Assembly: GCF_003344965.1 (NCBI RefSeq)
Contig: NZ_CP031194.1
Location: 496,001 to 560,000, forward strand
Origin: Streptomyces paludis
GTDB taxonomy: Bacteria > Actinomycetota > Actinomycetes > Streptomycetales > Streptomycetaceae
Direction: 5' to 3'
Length of the DNA stretch: 64,000 nt
The translations under genes and the position numbers were made by a program. Shown in pieces: positions 24,964-33,924 of the stretch; position 1 is the stretch's first letter, and the number at the start of each line of letters is the position of its first letter. The notes below the pieces were generated by a model. That model was not told the DNA's origin. It searched no databases and saw nothing but the letters and a program-made list of their open reading frames with translations.

Positions 24964-24971
24964 CCACTTCC

Positions 24972-26429
24972 ATGGCGTCTTCAAGGACCAATCCGCCCCC
25001 GGGGACCGGACCACCGCCCGGCCGCGCCGCCTGGGAGCTGCTGCTGCCGGCCGCCGCGGCGCCCGCCCGGGGCCGGGGCCGCGCGCTGCGGGCCGCGCTG
25101 CGCGAGGCCGTCAGATCCGGCCGGCTCGGCGCCGGGACGCGGCTGCCCGCCAGCCGTGAACTCGCCGCCGATCTCGGGGTGTCGCGCGGTCTGGTCACGG
25201 AGGCGTACGAGCAGCTGACCGCCGAGGGCTATCTGCGCAGCGGTCGCGGCGCGGGCACCTGGGTGGGCGACGCGGTACGGGCGGCGGACCGGCCCGCCCG
25301 CGATCTGGCCCCGCGGCCGCCCGGCGCGCGGGCCGACTTCCGTCCCGGCACCCCGGATCCGGCGCTCTTCCCGCGCGCCGCCTGGTCCGCCGCGTACCGG
25401 TCCGTGCTGGCCACGCTGGAGAACGACGCGCTCGGCTACCCCGACCCGCGCGGGCTGCCCGCGCTCCGTACCGCCCTGGCCGCGCTGCTCACCCGGCGGC
25501 GCGGGGTCGCCGCCGATCCGGAGCGGCTGGTGGTCTGCTCCGGGGTGGCGCAGGCGACGACGCTCTTCGGGGCCGTGCTGTACGGGCGCGGGCTGCGCGC
25601 GATCGGCGCCGAGGACCCGGGCAGCCCGGAGCACACGGCGCTGTTCCGCGCGGCCGGGCTCGTCTCCGTACCGCTGCCGCTGGACACGGCGGGGCTGGCC
25701 CCGGAGCCGCTGGTCCGGTCGGGGGTACGGGCCGTGGCGACCACCCCCGCCCATCAGTTCCCGTCCGGAATCGCCTACTCCGCGGAGCGCCGCGCCGAAC
25801 TCCTCGCCTGGGCGCGGGCCGTGGACGGCTACATCCTGGAGGACGACTACGACGGCGATTTCCGTTACGACCGGGCGCCCGTCGGCGCGCTTCAGGGGCT
25901 GGACCCGGAGCGCGTCGTGTACACGGGCTCGGTCAGCAAGTCGCTCGCCCCCGGGCTGCGGCTCGGCTGGCTGCTGGCCCCCGGGGAGCTGCTGGACGAA
26001 CTCGTCGAGCGCAAGCGGACGATGGACCTGGGCAACCCCGCGCTCGACCAGGCCGTGCTCGCGGATTTCATCGTACGCGGCGGGTACGACAGCCAGTTGC
26101 GACGCTGTCAGCGCGCCTACCGGGAGCGGCGGGACGCCCTGGTCGCGGCCCTGGACACGCACTTCCCCGGCACGGAGGTCAGCGGTATCGCGGCCGGGCT
26201 CCATGTCATCGCGCGGCTGCCCTCGCGGTACGGCCCCGAGGAGCGTTTCCTGCGCCGGGCGGCGGAGGCGGGGGTCGCGCTGCGCCCGCTGACGGCCCAC
26301 GGTGCGGCCGGGCCTCGGGACGGCCGCGTACGGCTGGTACTGGGGTACGCGCAGCTGTCGCCCGCCCGGATCGGGAGCGGGGTGCGGCTGCTGGCCGAGG
26401 CGGTCCGGACGGCCGGAAATGACAGGTGA
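24972..26429 (+). CDS. MocR-family regulator (GntR helix-turn-helix + aminotransferase-like domain)
   Basis: A 485-residue MocR-type protein. The N-terminal winged helix (about 35-95: LGAGTRLPASRELAADLGVS, RGLVTEAYEQLTAEGYL) is joined to a fold-type I aminotransferase domain. The PLP lysine is in TGSVSKSLAPGLRLGW, and the PLP-contact segments ILEDDYDGDFRY and GYPDPRGLPALR are intact, so PLP or a PLP adduct is the likely effector. Family roles include PdxR (vitamin B6), GabR (GABA) and TauR (taurine). The divergent EamA exporter is the obvious target. The ATG start sits right after the -10 box without a ribosome binding site. Confidence 0.92.
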   Translation: MASSRTNPPPGTGPPPGRAAWELLLPAAAAPARGRGRALRAALREAVRSGRLGAGTRLPASRELAADLGVSRGLVTEAYEQLTAEGYLRSGRGAGTWVGDAVRAADRPARDLAPRPPGARADFRPGTPDPALFPRAAWSAAYRSVLATLENDALGYPDPRGLPALRTALAALLTRRRGVAADPERLVVCSGVAQATTLFGAVLYGRGLRAIGAEDPGSPEHTALFRAAGLVSVPLPLDTAGLAPEPLVRSGVRAVATTPAHQFPSGIAYSAERRAELLAWARAVDGYILEDDYDGDFRYDRAPVGALQGLDPERVVYTGSVSKSLAPGLRLGWLLAPGELLDELVERKRTMDLGNPALDQAVLADFIVRGGYDSQLRRCQRAYRERRDALVAALDTHFPGTEVSGIAAGLHVIARLPSRYGPEERFLRRAAEAGVALRPLTAHGAAGPRDGRVRLVLGYAQLSPARIGSGVRLLAEAVRTAGNDR

Positions 26430-26438
26430 CCAGGGGCT

Positions 26439-26460
26439 GTTCATACGGGGTTCGCGTGAT
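26439..26460 (+). promoter_or_regulatory. PHO-box-like direct repeat before phoD
   Basis: GTTCATACGGG (26439-26449) is followed immediately by GTTCGCGTGAT (26450-26460), two adjoining 11-nt direct repeat units beginning GTTC. Streptomyces PhoP binds tandem 11-nt units with a GTTCACC-like core. It lies 68 bp before a PhoD-type phosphatase gene, the expected kind of target. Confidence 0.6.
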
Positions 26461-26527
26461 CGTTGTCGCCGGGCGTTAGTCATGGGGGGACACCCCGGCG
26501 TTCCGACCCCGCCCAGGAGGTACCCCC

Positions 26528-28159
26528 ATGCCGTACGACCGCAGGACCCCCGCCGACCCCGCCCCCACCGCTCCCTCCGCCGGCGCCCCCGGCGGCCCGG
26601 GGCGCCGCAGTGTGCTGCGCGGCTCGGTCGCCGCCTCGGCGGCGCTGGCCCTGCCCGGCGGCGCGCTGGCCGTGGCCGCCGCGCCCGCGCAGGCGCTCTC
26701 CGGCCGGCCGCGGGCCGCCTGGGGTGTGCAGGCGGGCGATGTCACCTCGTCGTCCGGGCTGGTGTGGGTACGGTCGGACCGGCCCGCCCGGATGATCGTC
26801 GAGACCTCCGCGACCTCCTCGTTCCGCAGTTCCCGCCCCTGGCACGGCCCGCTGCTCGGGGCCGGTACGGACTTCACGGGGACGGTGCCGCTGCACGGTC
26901 TGCCGGCCGGTGAGCAGGTGCACTACCGGGTGACGCTGGCCGACCCGGACGACCCGCGCCGTACGGGCGAGCCGGTGTACGGCACCTTCCGTACCGCGCC
27001 CGCGAAACGCCGCCAGGACGTCCGCTTCGTCTGGTCGGGCGACATCGCGGGCCAGGGCTGGGGCATCAACCCGGACATCGGCGGCTACCGGGTGTACGAC
27101 GAGATGCGCCGGCTGAACCCGGACTTCTTCCTCTCCAGCGGCGACAACATCTACGCGGACGGGCCGATCGCGTCGAGCGTGACGCTGCCCGACGGGCGGG
27201 TGTGGCGCAACATCACCACGGACGAGAAGGCGAAGGTCGCGGAGACCCTCGCCGAGTACCGGGGCAACTTCCGCTACAACCTGCTCGACGCGAACGTACG
27301 GCGCTTCAACGCCGAGGTCCCCTCGATCACCCAGTGGGACGACCACGAGGTGCGCAACAACTGGTACCCGGGCCAGATCCTGGACGACGTCCGGTACACG
27401 GAGAAGCGCATCGACGTGCTCGCCCGGCGCGCGAGCCAGGCGTTCCGCGAGTACTACCCCGTTTCGACGCTGCACGCGCGCGGGGCCGACCAGCGCGTCC
27501 ACCGGGTGATCGGCCACGGTCCGCTGCTCGACGTGTTCGTCCTGGACATGCGGACGTACCGGAACGCCAACTCGCCGGGCCGGCAGAGCGACGACACCAC
27601 CGGCATCCTGGGCGCGGAGCAGCTCGGCTGGCTGAAGCGGGAGCTGGCGAAGTCGCGCGCCGTGTGGAAGGTGATCGCCGCCGACATGCCGCTGGGGCTG
27701 GTCGTGCCGGACGGCGCGACGGACATCGAGGCGGTCGCGCAGGGCGACCCGGGCGCGCCGCTCGGCCGGGAACTCCAGATCGCGGAGCTGCTGCGGTACA
27801 TCAAGCACCGGCGGATCACCGGCACGCTGTGGCTGACGGCGGACGTCCACCACACCTCGGCGCAGCACTACTCGCCCGAGCGGGCGGCGTTCAAGGACTT
27901 CGAGCCGTTCTGGGAGTTCGTCACGGGCCCGCTGGCTGCGGGTCAGTTCCCGGCCAACGAGCTGGACGCCACCTTCGGTCCCGACAGGGTCTTCGTGAAG
28001 GCGCCCACGCGGCAGAACGTCTCCCCGCTGGAGGCGCCGCCGCTCTACGGCGAGGTGGCGATCGACGGCGGCAGCGGTGAGCTGACGGTCCGTCTGCGCG
28101 AGCAGGGCGGCACGGTGCTGTTCACGAAGGTGCTCCAGCCGGGCAGGGTCGGTCAGTAG
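26528..28159 (+). CDS. phoD: PhoD-family alkaline phosphatase/phosphodiesterase, Tat-exported
   Basis: A 543-residue secreted enzyme. The N-terminus has a twin-arginine motif (RRSVLRG, residues 26-32) and a hydrophobic segment ending AAPAQA, typical of Tat export. A PhoD N-terminal domain (about 58-165) precedes the metallophosphatase domain. Metal-binding segments are VWSGDIAG, LSSGDNIYAD, QWDDHEVRNN and TADVHHTS. The predicted role is release of phosphate from phosphomono- and diesters (for example teichoic acid or nucleic acids) outside the cell. The ATG has an AGGAGG-type site (CCCAGGAGGTACCCCC) upstream. A PHO-box-like repeat in the promoter suggests induction by phosphate starvation through PhoP. 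Confidence 0.93.
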   Translation: MPYDRRTPADPAPTAPSAGAPGGPGRRSVLRGSVAASAALALPGGALAVAAAPAQALSGRPRAAWGVQAGDVTSSSGLVWVRSDRPARMIVETSATSSFRSSRPWHGPLLGAGTDFTGTVPLHGLPAGEQVHYRVTLADPDDPRRTGEPVYGTFRTAPAKRRQDVRFVWSGDIAGQGWGINPDIGGYRVYDEMRRLNPDFFLSSGDNIYADGPIASSVTLPDGRVWRNITTDEKAKVAETLAEYRGNFRYNLLDANVRRFNAEVPSITQWDDHEVRNNWYPGQILDDVRYTEKRIDVLARRASQAFREYYPVSTLHARGADQRVHRVIGHGPLLDVFVLDMRTYRNANSPGRQSDDTTGILGAEQLGWLKRELAKSRAVWKVIAADMPLGLVVPDGATDIEAVAQGDPGAPLGRELQIAELLRYIKHRRITGTLWLTADVHHTSAQHYSPERAAFKDFEPFWEFVTGPLAAGQFPANELDATFGPDRVFVKAPTRQNVSPLEAPPLYGEVAIDGGSGELTVRLREQGGTVLFTKVLQPGRVGQ

Positions 28160-28224
28160 AACCGCCGATGAGTCAATAGCCGCAGGTCAGCGCCGTGTTC
28201 GGGGTCATTGTCAGTGGTGGGCCC

Positions 28225-28230
28225 TACCGT
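28225..28230 (+). promoter_or_regulatory. -10 element (TACCGT) of the SWIM operon
   Basis: TACCGT is followed by 7 nt (ATTTTCC) and the ATG at 28238; no Shine-Dalgarno sequence is present, so a leaderless start is likely. Confidence 0.45.
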
Positions 28231-28237
28231 ATTTTCC

Positions 28238-29686
28238 ATGACGCGATCCGTACAGGCGCTTGCCTATTCCCGTCCGTCCGCTCTGGAGAGTGTCCAGGGC
28301 GGACGGCTGCTCGGTCTGGAGACATCCGGTGGGCGCACGCCCCGGGGCGCCGAGGCCAGCCCCCGGTTCTTCTCGGGGTTCCTCGATTCGCCGCGGACCG
28401 CCGCCCGGGGGCTGCTGGCGGTGGCCGATGTGGCGGGCGCGCGGTATTACCGGCCGCAGCTCGGCGCGTCGCGCGACCCGGTGGTGACGGGGAACGGAGA
28501 CCGGCTGCGCTTCGAGTCGTTCTCCGCCTGCTGCGGGGTGTACGCGCGGCTGGACGTCCTGCGGGACGGACTGGGCGGCGCGGAGACCGGACACGGCACG
28601 ACGAATGTGGATGTGAACAACCCGCTGCGCGAGGCCCTTTCCCGGCTGACCGGTGACGATCCGCTCCATCTGCGGGTGGGCCCGGACGAGTTGGCCGTGA
28701 CGACACTGGCCGGTGCGGTGGTGGAGAAGAAGGTCCCGCTGCCCGAGCGCTGGCTGCGCGGCTTCGCCGAGGCGCAGGTCGTCTCGGCCGGTTTCGATCT
28801 GCGGGCCGAGCTGACCGCCGCCGAGGCGGTGCGCTTCCTGCGGACGCTGCCGCGCGGCGGGGGCAGTGCCTCGCGCGGCGCGACCTGGGTCGTACCGGCG
28901 GGGCGGACCCTGCGGCCGACGACGCGGCCGGTGCCGGGGGCGGTCTGTCTGCCGGGCCCCGAGCGGCTGGCGGCGCTGGGCCGGGTGCTGCGGGACGCGA
29001 CGGCGCTGCGGGTGTACGGGCCGGTGGCCGAGGGCCCGGCGGTGGCGAGCGCCTGGGAGGTGGTGCTGCCGGGGATGCGGCTGACACTCACGCTGTCGCC
29101 GGACGCGGCGCGCGGGTTCTCCGGCGAGGGCGGTGTGCTGGAGGCGCTGGCGACGGAGGAGGCCGCGGCGGACGCCGAGCTGGTCTCCGTACTGCTGGCG
29201 TGGGAGCCGCGGGTCGATCCGGGCGAGCTGGCGGAGCGGGCGGGGCTGCCGGTGGAGCGGGTGCGGGCGGCGCTGACCCGGCTGGGGACAGCCGGCCGGG
29301 TGGGGTACGACATCGCGGACGCGGCGTACTTCCACCGGGAGCTGCCGTACGGCGGGGACCTCGCCGAGCGGCACAATCCGCGGCTGGTCGCGGCGCGCGG
29401 CCTGCTCGCGGCCGGGGCGGTGACGCTCGACGGGGACCTGGCGTCGGTGGCCTCGGGCGAACGGCGGTATCAGGTAAGGGAGTCGGCCGGGGTGCTGAGC
29501 TGCACCTGCCAGTGGTGGGCGGACTACCGGGGGCGGCGCGGCCCGTGCAAGCACGCGCTGGCGGTGCGGATGGCACGCCGGGGGGTGGTGGTGCCGCCAC
29601 CTGAGGCTGCTGGGGCCTCTGTTTCTGCTGTACCCGATGTTTCTGCTGTTACCGCTGTGGAGAACGCTGCCGGAGGTGCGCGATGA
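28238..29686 (+). CDS. SWIM zinc-finger protein
   Basis: A 482-residue protein whose only recognisable domain is a C-terminal SWIM zinc finger: SCTCQWWADYRGRRGPCKHAL gives the C-x-C-xn-C-x-H pattern at about residues 420-440. SWIM domains bind DNA or protein. The long N-terminal part has no familiar motif and is mixed alpha/beta. It is the first gene of a two-gene operon; its stop overlaps the DUF6493 gene by 4 nt (ATGA). Proteins of this type occur beside MoxR-like ATPases and VWA proteins in other bacteria (compare yehQ in the E. coli yeh cluster), but neither is present here. Function unknown. Confidence 0.85.
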   Translation: MTRSVQALAYSRPSALESVQGGRLLGLETSGGRTPRGAEASPRFFSGFLDSPRTAARGLLAVADVAGARYYRPQLGASRDPVVTGNGDRLRFESFSACCGVYARLDVLRDGLGGAETGHGTTNVDVNNPLREALSRLTGDDPLHLRVGPDELAVTTLAGAVVEKKVPLPERWLRGFAEAQVVSAGFDLRAELTAAEAVRFLRTLPRGGGSASRGATWVVPAGRTLRPTTRPVPGAVCLPGPERLAALGRVLRDATALRVYGPVAEGPAVASAWEVVLPGMRLTLTLSPDAARGFSGEGGVLEALATEEAAADAELVSVLLAWEPRVDPGELAERAGLPVERVRAALTRLGTAGRVGYDIADAAYFHRELPYGGDLAERHNPRLVAARGLLAAGAVTLDGDLASVASGERRYQVRESAGVLSCTCQWWADYRGRRGPCKHALAVRMARRGVVVPPPEAAGASVSAVPDVSAVTAVENAAGGAR

Positions 29687-32373
29687 GTGAACTGCTGACC
29701 GCTGTACGGGCGGCGCGTGCCGCGGACATCCCCGGCATCGTCAAGCCGCTGACCGGCGCCGAGCGCAAGACGGAGCTGGCCGCGCTGAAGGCGCTCCGCG
29801 CGGAGCTGCGCGACTGGTCGTGGAAGCGGTGGCGGGAGCGGAACCGGGTGGGCCAGGCGCTGGTGGTGGCAGGGGCCGGCTGTATCACGGGGGCGGCGGC
29901 CGCGGCCGACTGGATCGGCGCCCGCGAGCTGCGGGAGAACGTCCATGTGTCCCATCCGCTCCTTCTCGACATCCTGGCGGAGCGGGATCCGGCGTGGCTC
30001 GGCGATCTGGCCCACCGGCTGGCGCGCCGCCCGGCCACCGGGGAGCTGGACTACCGGCTGATCTCCGGGCTGGTCGCGCTGGCGGGCTGCCCCGCGCCGG
30101 CCGACGACTCCTATGTGTACGGCTGGGTGGAGTCGTTGCCGACGCACGGGCGGCTGCTGCCCGCGCTCCGGGCCGATCCCGGGGTGGCGGCCATGGTGCC
30201 GCGGCTGTTCGAGGCGGCGGAGACACCGGCGTCGTTCGGCTGGCAGGTGGACACCACCGATCCGCACCACTGGCCGACGGCGCTCACCGTCCTCGCCGAG
30301 GAAGGGGTGCTGGAGCGCCGGGTGCTGGTGGACGGCGCCGTCGCGCGGCTGCTGCGCGGGGGCGCCCCGGGGGACGCGGTGTTCTTCCTGAATCTGCTGG
30401 TCCGGCTGGAGCTGACGCCGGACGAGGAGCGCGACCGGCTGCCGGACTGGACGGGCATGGCGGCGGACGGGATCTCGACGGTGGCCGGGCACGCGCAGGC
30501 GGTTGTCTCCCGGCTGGCGCTCGGCGGCGGGCTGTCCGCCCGGAGTCTCGCGGATGTGTCAGGCGCGCTGCTGTTCCGGCCGGAGAAGAAGCTGGTGCGG
30601 GCCCAGCTCATCCTGCTCGGCAAGGTCCTGCGCGCGGACCCGGGCGCGGCCGGTGAGCTGCTGCCCGTGATCGCCGAGACCTTCGGGCACGAGGACACCG
30701 CTCTCCAGGAGCGGGCGCTGAAGCTGGTCGCCCGTCATCTGCCCGCCGTGGACGAGGACATACGGTCGGACCTCGCCGCGTCCGCCGGTCTGCTGGCGAC
30801 GGTGCACCGGGCGCGGGCCGTCGAGGTCTTCGGTGCGGACGCGATGGCGGCCGAGTCCGTTCCGTACGAGGAGATCCTGCCGCCCGTACCGCTCCCGGTG
30901 CGGACGGAGCCCGCTCCGGCGGACCTGGCCGAGCTGGTCGAGGAGGTGGCGGCGCTGATCAGTGCCCGCGGTGGCCCGGCGTCGTTCGAGCGGGCGCTGG
31001 ACGGGCTGGTGCGTCACGCGTACCGGGACCGGACGGCGCTGGCCGACGCCCTGCGCGTGACGCTGGCGGACTGCTGGTGGCTGAACGACCTGCGGGAGTA
31101 CGACCCGGAAGAGGACTTCGCCCGGGAGACCTACGGGGTGGAGGTGGTGGCCGCCTCGCTCTGCGAGCGGATCTCCCTCACGTCACTGCGGGACGCGGGG
31201 AAGCGTGCGGCGGTCCGGCACCCCTGTGCGCACACCGTGCTGGACGGGGTGCTCGACGCGCGGCTCCGGGAGGCCGCGTATCTGGTGCGTACGCGCCCGC
31301 TGCCGTTCCTGCTCGCGGCTCCGACCTGGGAGACGGGCGCGCTCGACCCGGAGGTCCTGGTGGAGCGGCTGGCCGAGTACCGCCGGCTGGGCGCCGACCC
31401 GGCCCCGGTCGACTTCGCGCAGGCCCTTCTGCGGGTACGGCGCGACGGGCCGCCGGAAGCGGCGCGCGCGGCGGCGGCGCTCGGCACCCCGGAGGGCGAC
31501 CGGCTCGCGGCCTGGCTCACCGGCGAGGGCCCCGCGCTGCCCGCGCCGGCGTCCGCCGGGGAGCGGGAGCCGCGCAAGGAGGGCGGGTCCCCGGAGCCGG
31601 GCCGCTCGTGGCTGGGGTCGCTGGCCGAGCCGGTGCGCCGGCTCGCCGCGCGCCGGGCGCGGCTGGCGGCGGCCCGGGAGTTCCCCCCGGTCTTCCACCC
31701 GCTGGGCCACCCCGACCGGCTGTCCTGCTCCAACTGCTACCGCTGGGAGGGGAACCGGAATGTGAACTGGACGGCGGTCCTGCCCGAGGACCGGGACACC
31801 CTCGCCGGCTGGCTCGTGTACGACGTGGCGGAGTGCGCGCTGGCGGACCAGCGGGGCGGGGCCTGGTGGCTGCCGCTGGTCGCGGAGAGCGGCGGCCCGG
31901 CGGGCGTGTCGCTGCACCGGGCGGTGGCGTACGGGCTGGGCTCGCGGCATCCGCAGGACCGGCTGGCGGCCGTGGACGCGCTGCTGGTGCTGGCGGCCCG
32001 GGGCGATCTCGACGGGCGGTCGCTGGGCGAGGAGCTGGCCGCGCTGGTGGCGGCGGGCGACGTCAAGCCCAACCGGCTGGCGGACTCGGCCCGTACGGCA
32101 GCCGGGACCGGCGCGTACGCCACGGTCTGGTCCGTGCTGGGCGCGGCGCTCCCGGAGCTGCTGGCGAAGGCGGCGGCCGGGCCGGGTGCGGCCCGCGCCG
32201 GGCTGGGCGAGATACTGTCCGTGGCCGCCGACTGCGCGGAGCGGTGCCGGGCGACGGCGGAGATATCCGGCCTGGCGGAGCTGGCGGAGCGGGGCGGCAG
32301 CTCACGGGCGGCGACCCAGGCCGTACGGCTACTGGCCACAGTGCGCCATGGAAGCGATCATTCCGCGCCATAA
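29683..32373 (+). CDS. Large alpha-helical protein, DUF6493-like
   Basis: An 896-residue cytosolic protein composed almost entirely of predicted helices, consistent with HEAT-like repeats. No catalytic motif is apparent. The segment RLSCSNCYRWEGNRNVNW near residue 690 has two cysteines three apart and could bind a metal, but a full site is not evident. It is translationally coupled to the SWIM protein by a 4-nt overlap, and the pair is often found together in Streptomyces, so they probably form a complex. The family name is given from recalled similarity of overall composition and context; a profile search would settle it. Function unknown. Confidence 0.7.
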   Translation: MSELLTAVRAARAADIPGIVKPLTGAERKTELAALKALRAELRDWSWKRWRERNRVGQALVVAGAGCITGAAAAADWIGARELRENVHVSHPLLLDILAERDPAWLGDLAHRLARRPATGELDYRLISGLVALAGCPAPADDSYVYGWVESLPTHGRLLPALRADPGVAAMVPRLFEAAETPASFGWQVDTTDPHHWPTALTVLAEEGVLERRVLVDGAVARLLRGGAPGDAVFFLNLLVRLELTPDEERDRLPDWTGMAADGISTVAGHAQAVVSRLALGGGLSARSLADVSGALLFRPEKKLVRAQLILLGKVLRADPGAAGELLPVIAETFGHEDTALQERALKLVARHLPAVDEDIRSDLAASAGLLATVHRARAVEVFGADAMAAESVPYEEILPPVPLPVRTEPAPADLAELVEEVAALISARGGPASFERALDGLVRHAYRDRTALADALRVTLADCWWLNDLREYDPEEDFARETYGVEVVAASLCERISLTSLRDAGKRAAVRHPCAHTVLDGVLDARLREAAYLVRTRPLPFLLAAPTWETGALDPEVLVERLAEYRRLGADPAPVDFAQALLRVRRDGPPEAARAAAALGTPEGDRLAAWLTGEGPALPAPASAGEREPRKEGGSPEPGRSWLGSLAEPVRRLAARRARLAAAREFPPVFHPLGHPDRLSCSNCYRWEGNRNVNWTAVLPEDRDTLAGWLVYDVAECALADQRGGAWWLPLVAESGGPAGVSLHRAVAYGLGSRHPQDRLAAVDALLVLAARGDLDGRSLGEELAALVAAGDVKPNRLADSARTAAGTGAYATVWSVLGAALPELLAKAAAGPGAARAGLGEILSVAADCAERCRATAEISGLAELAERGGSSRAATQAVRLLATVRHGSDHSAP

Positions 32374-32434
32374 AAGATCGAAGGTGGCTCAAAATGGAAC
32401 ATTTGCATCCTTAACCCATCAGTCACAAACCGTT

Positions 32435-32444
32435 CGTGATCACG
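32435..32444. promoter_or_regulatory. Palindrome CGTGATCACG in the promoter of the ACT-GNAT gene
   Basis: A perfect 10-bp palindrome in the AT-rich 97-bp gap before the gene at 32471. The gap also has TTAACCCATCAGTCACAAACC. It may be an operator; no -10/-35 pair can be assigned firmly. Confidence 0.35.
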
Positions 32445-32470
32445 CAACACCATGCGGTCAGAGTGAGGTC

Positions 32471-33841
32471 ATGACCCATGTGACTTCCGCGAAGAGCGCC
32501 CGCCGTCCGCACCACTGGCGGCGGGACGTGGTCGAGCTGGCAGCCCTGTTCACCGCGGTGGCTGTCGCCGACGCCCTGGCGAACATGATCGCGCACGGAC
32601 CCGACGGTACGTTCCTGCTGGTCGCGTCGGCCGTGGCACTCATCGCCACGGCCATGTTCCACACCTGGTGGGCCCGCCGCCACGGCCATGCGCCACCCGC
32701 CCCGGGGGCCGGGCCCACCCCCGACGCCCCCACGCCCTCCCCCCTGGAGCAGGACGGCGCCGCCCCCGGGGAGACGGTCCTGTGGCGGATGCGGACCACC
32801 GTCCGTGACGAGCCGGGCAGCCTCGCCGCGCTCTGCGCCGCGTTCGCCGCCCACCGGGTAGACATCCTCACCCTCCAGACGCATCCGCTGGCCGACGGCA
32901 CGGTCGACGAGTTTTTGCTGCGCGCCCCCGCCGCCCTCCAGGCCAAGGACCTGACCCGCCAGGTCGCGGACGCCGGCGGCAGCGACACCTGGATCGAGCG
33001 CGCCGACGCCCACGACCTGGTGGACACCCCGACCCGGGTGCTGGGCCTCGCCACCCGCACCGCGCTGGACGCCGCCGAACTCCCGCTCGCACTGCGCCAG
33101 TTGCTCGGCCGCTGCACGATCCGCTCCCGGCCCGCCGGATCGTCCGGCGACCACCCCTTCGACGGGACCGCGCCCGTCGAAGGCGTACTGGAAGACACCG
33201 AGATGCGGCTGCGCGACCCGAACGGCGGCAGCATCACCGTCGAGCGCCCCTACCTCCCCTTCACCCCCACCGAGTTCGCCCGCGCCCGCGCGCTGGTCGA
33301 GCTGGACGCGCGGCTCGGCCCCCGTATCCCCCGCGGCAAGGACACCCTGACCCTCCCCGAGGGCGAGGAGATCACCGTCCGGCGCGCCGACAGCGACGAC
33401 CTCGAAGCCGCCCTCGCCCTGCACGGCCGCTGCTCCGACCGCACCCTCGGCCTGCGCTACCACGGCCCGGCGGCCGACGCCGACCGCTACCTCGACCATC
33501 TGCTGAGCCCGCGCTTCGGACGCACCCTCACGGTCCAGACGGCCTCCGGACGGCTGATCGCCCTCGGCCATCTGCTCTGGGACGGCGACGAGACGGAGGT
33601 CGCGCTGATCGTTGAGGACGCCTGGCAGCGCCGGGGCATCGGCTCCGAACTGCTCGGCCGGCTGGTGGCCCTCGCGGTCGAGGCCCGCTGCGGCAGCGTG
33701 TACGCCGTCACCCAGGCGTCCAACACGGGCATGGTCGCCACCATGCGCGATCTCGGTCTGCCGCTGGACTACCAGATCGACGAGGGCACGCTCGTCATCA
33801 CGGCCCGGCTGGAGACGGTGGCCGCACGGTCCCTCCCGTAA
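32471..33841 (+). CDS. Membrane-anchored ACT-GNAT acetyltransferase
   Basis: A 456-residue three-part protein. Two hydrophobic segments lie near the N-terminus (about residues 22-38 and 47-65). An ACT-type amino-acid-binding domain follows (about 98-175, VRDEPGSLAALCAAFAAHRVDILTLQTHP). A linker leads to a GNAT domain (about 295-445, with ITVRRADSDDLEAALALHGR and the acetyl-CoA loop EDAWQRRGIGSELL). ACT-GNAT fusions in actinomycetes are amino-acid-regulated lysine acetyltransferases (MaKat of Micromonospora is the described example), so this is probably a protein acetyltransferase sensing an amino acid. The membrane anchor is additional. Start: ATG 32471; an in-frame GTG at 32480 has slightly better spacing from GAGG. 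Confidence 0.85.
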   Translation: MTHVTSAKSARRPHHWRRDVVELAALFTAVAVADALANMIAHGPDGTFLLVASAVALIATAMFHTWWARRHGHAPPAPGAGPTPDAPTPSPLEQDGAAPGETVLWRMRTTVRDEPGSLAALCAAFAAHRVDILTLQTHPLADGTVDEFLLRAPAALQAKDLTRQVADAGGSDTWIERADAHDLVDTPTRVLGLATRTALDAAELPLALRQLLGRCTIRSRPAGSSGDHPFDGTAPVEGVLEDTEMRLRDPNGGSITVERPYLPFTPTEFARARALVELDARLGPRIPRGKDTLTLPEGEEITVRRADSDDLEAALALHGRCSDRTLGLRYHGPAADADRYLDHLLSPRFGRTLTVQTASGRLIALGHLLWDGDETEVALIVEDAWQRRGIGSELLGRLVALAVEARCGSVYAVTQASNTGMVATMRDLGLPLDYQIDEGTLVITARLETVAARSLP

Positions 33842-33912
33842 GGACCGACCGGATTCGGCCAATGCCGGGCGCCCGGCCCGGAAAACCCGTGTGACGAGGG
33901 ACTTCCGGTGGG

Positions 33913-33918
33913 GAAGAT
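33913..33918 (+). promoter_or_regulatory. Candidate -10 (GAAGAT) of the DUF885 gene
   Basis: GAAGAT is followed by 6 nt and the ATG at 33925, with a -35-like GTGACG 16 bp upstream (33891-33896). The GGGAAG overlapping it could alternatively be a ribosome binding site at long spacing. Confidence 0.35.
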
Positions 33919-33924
33919 GGCCGT

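Noticed and set aside
33864..33877. Palindrome GCCGGGCGCCCGGC after the ACT-GNAT gene as terminator
   Set aside because: With a realistic loop the stem is only 5 bp; could be chance in GC-rich DNA.
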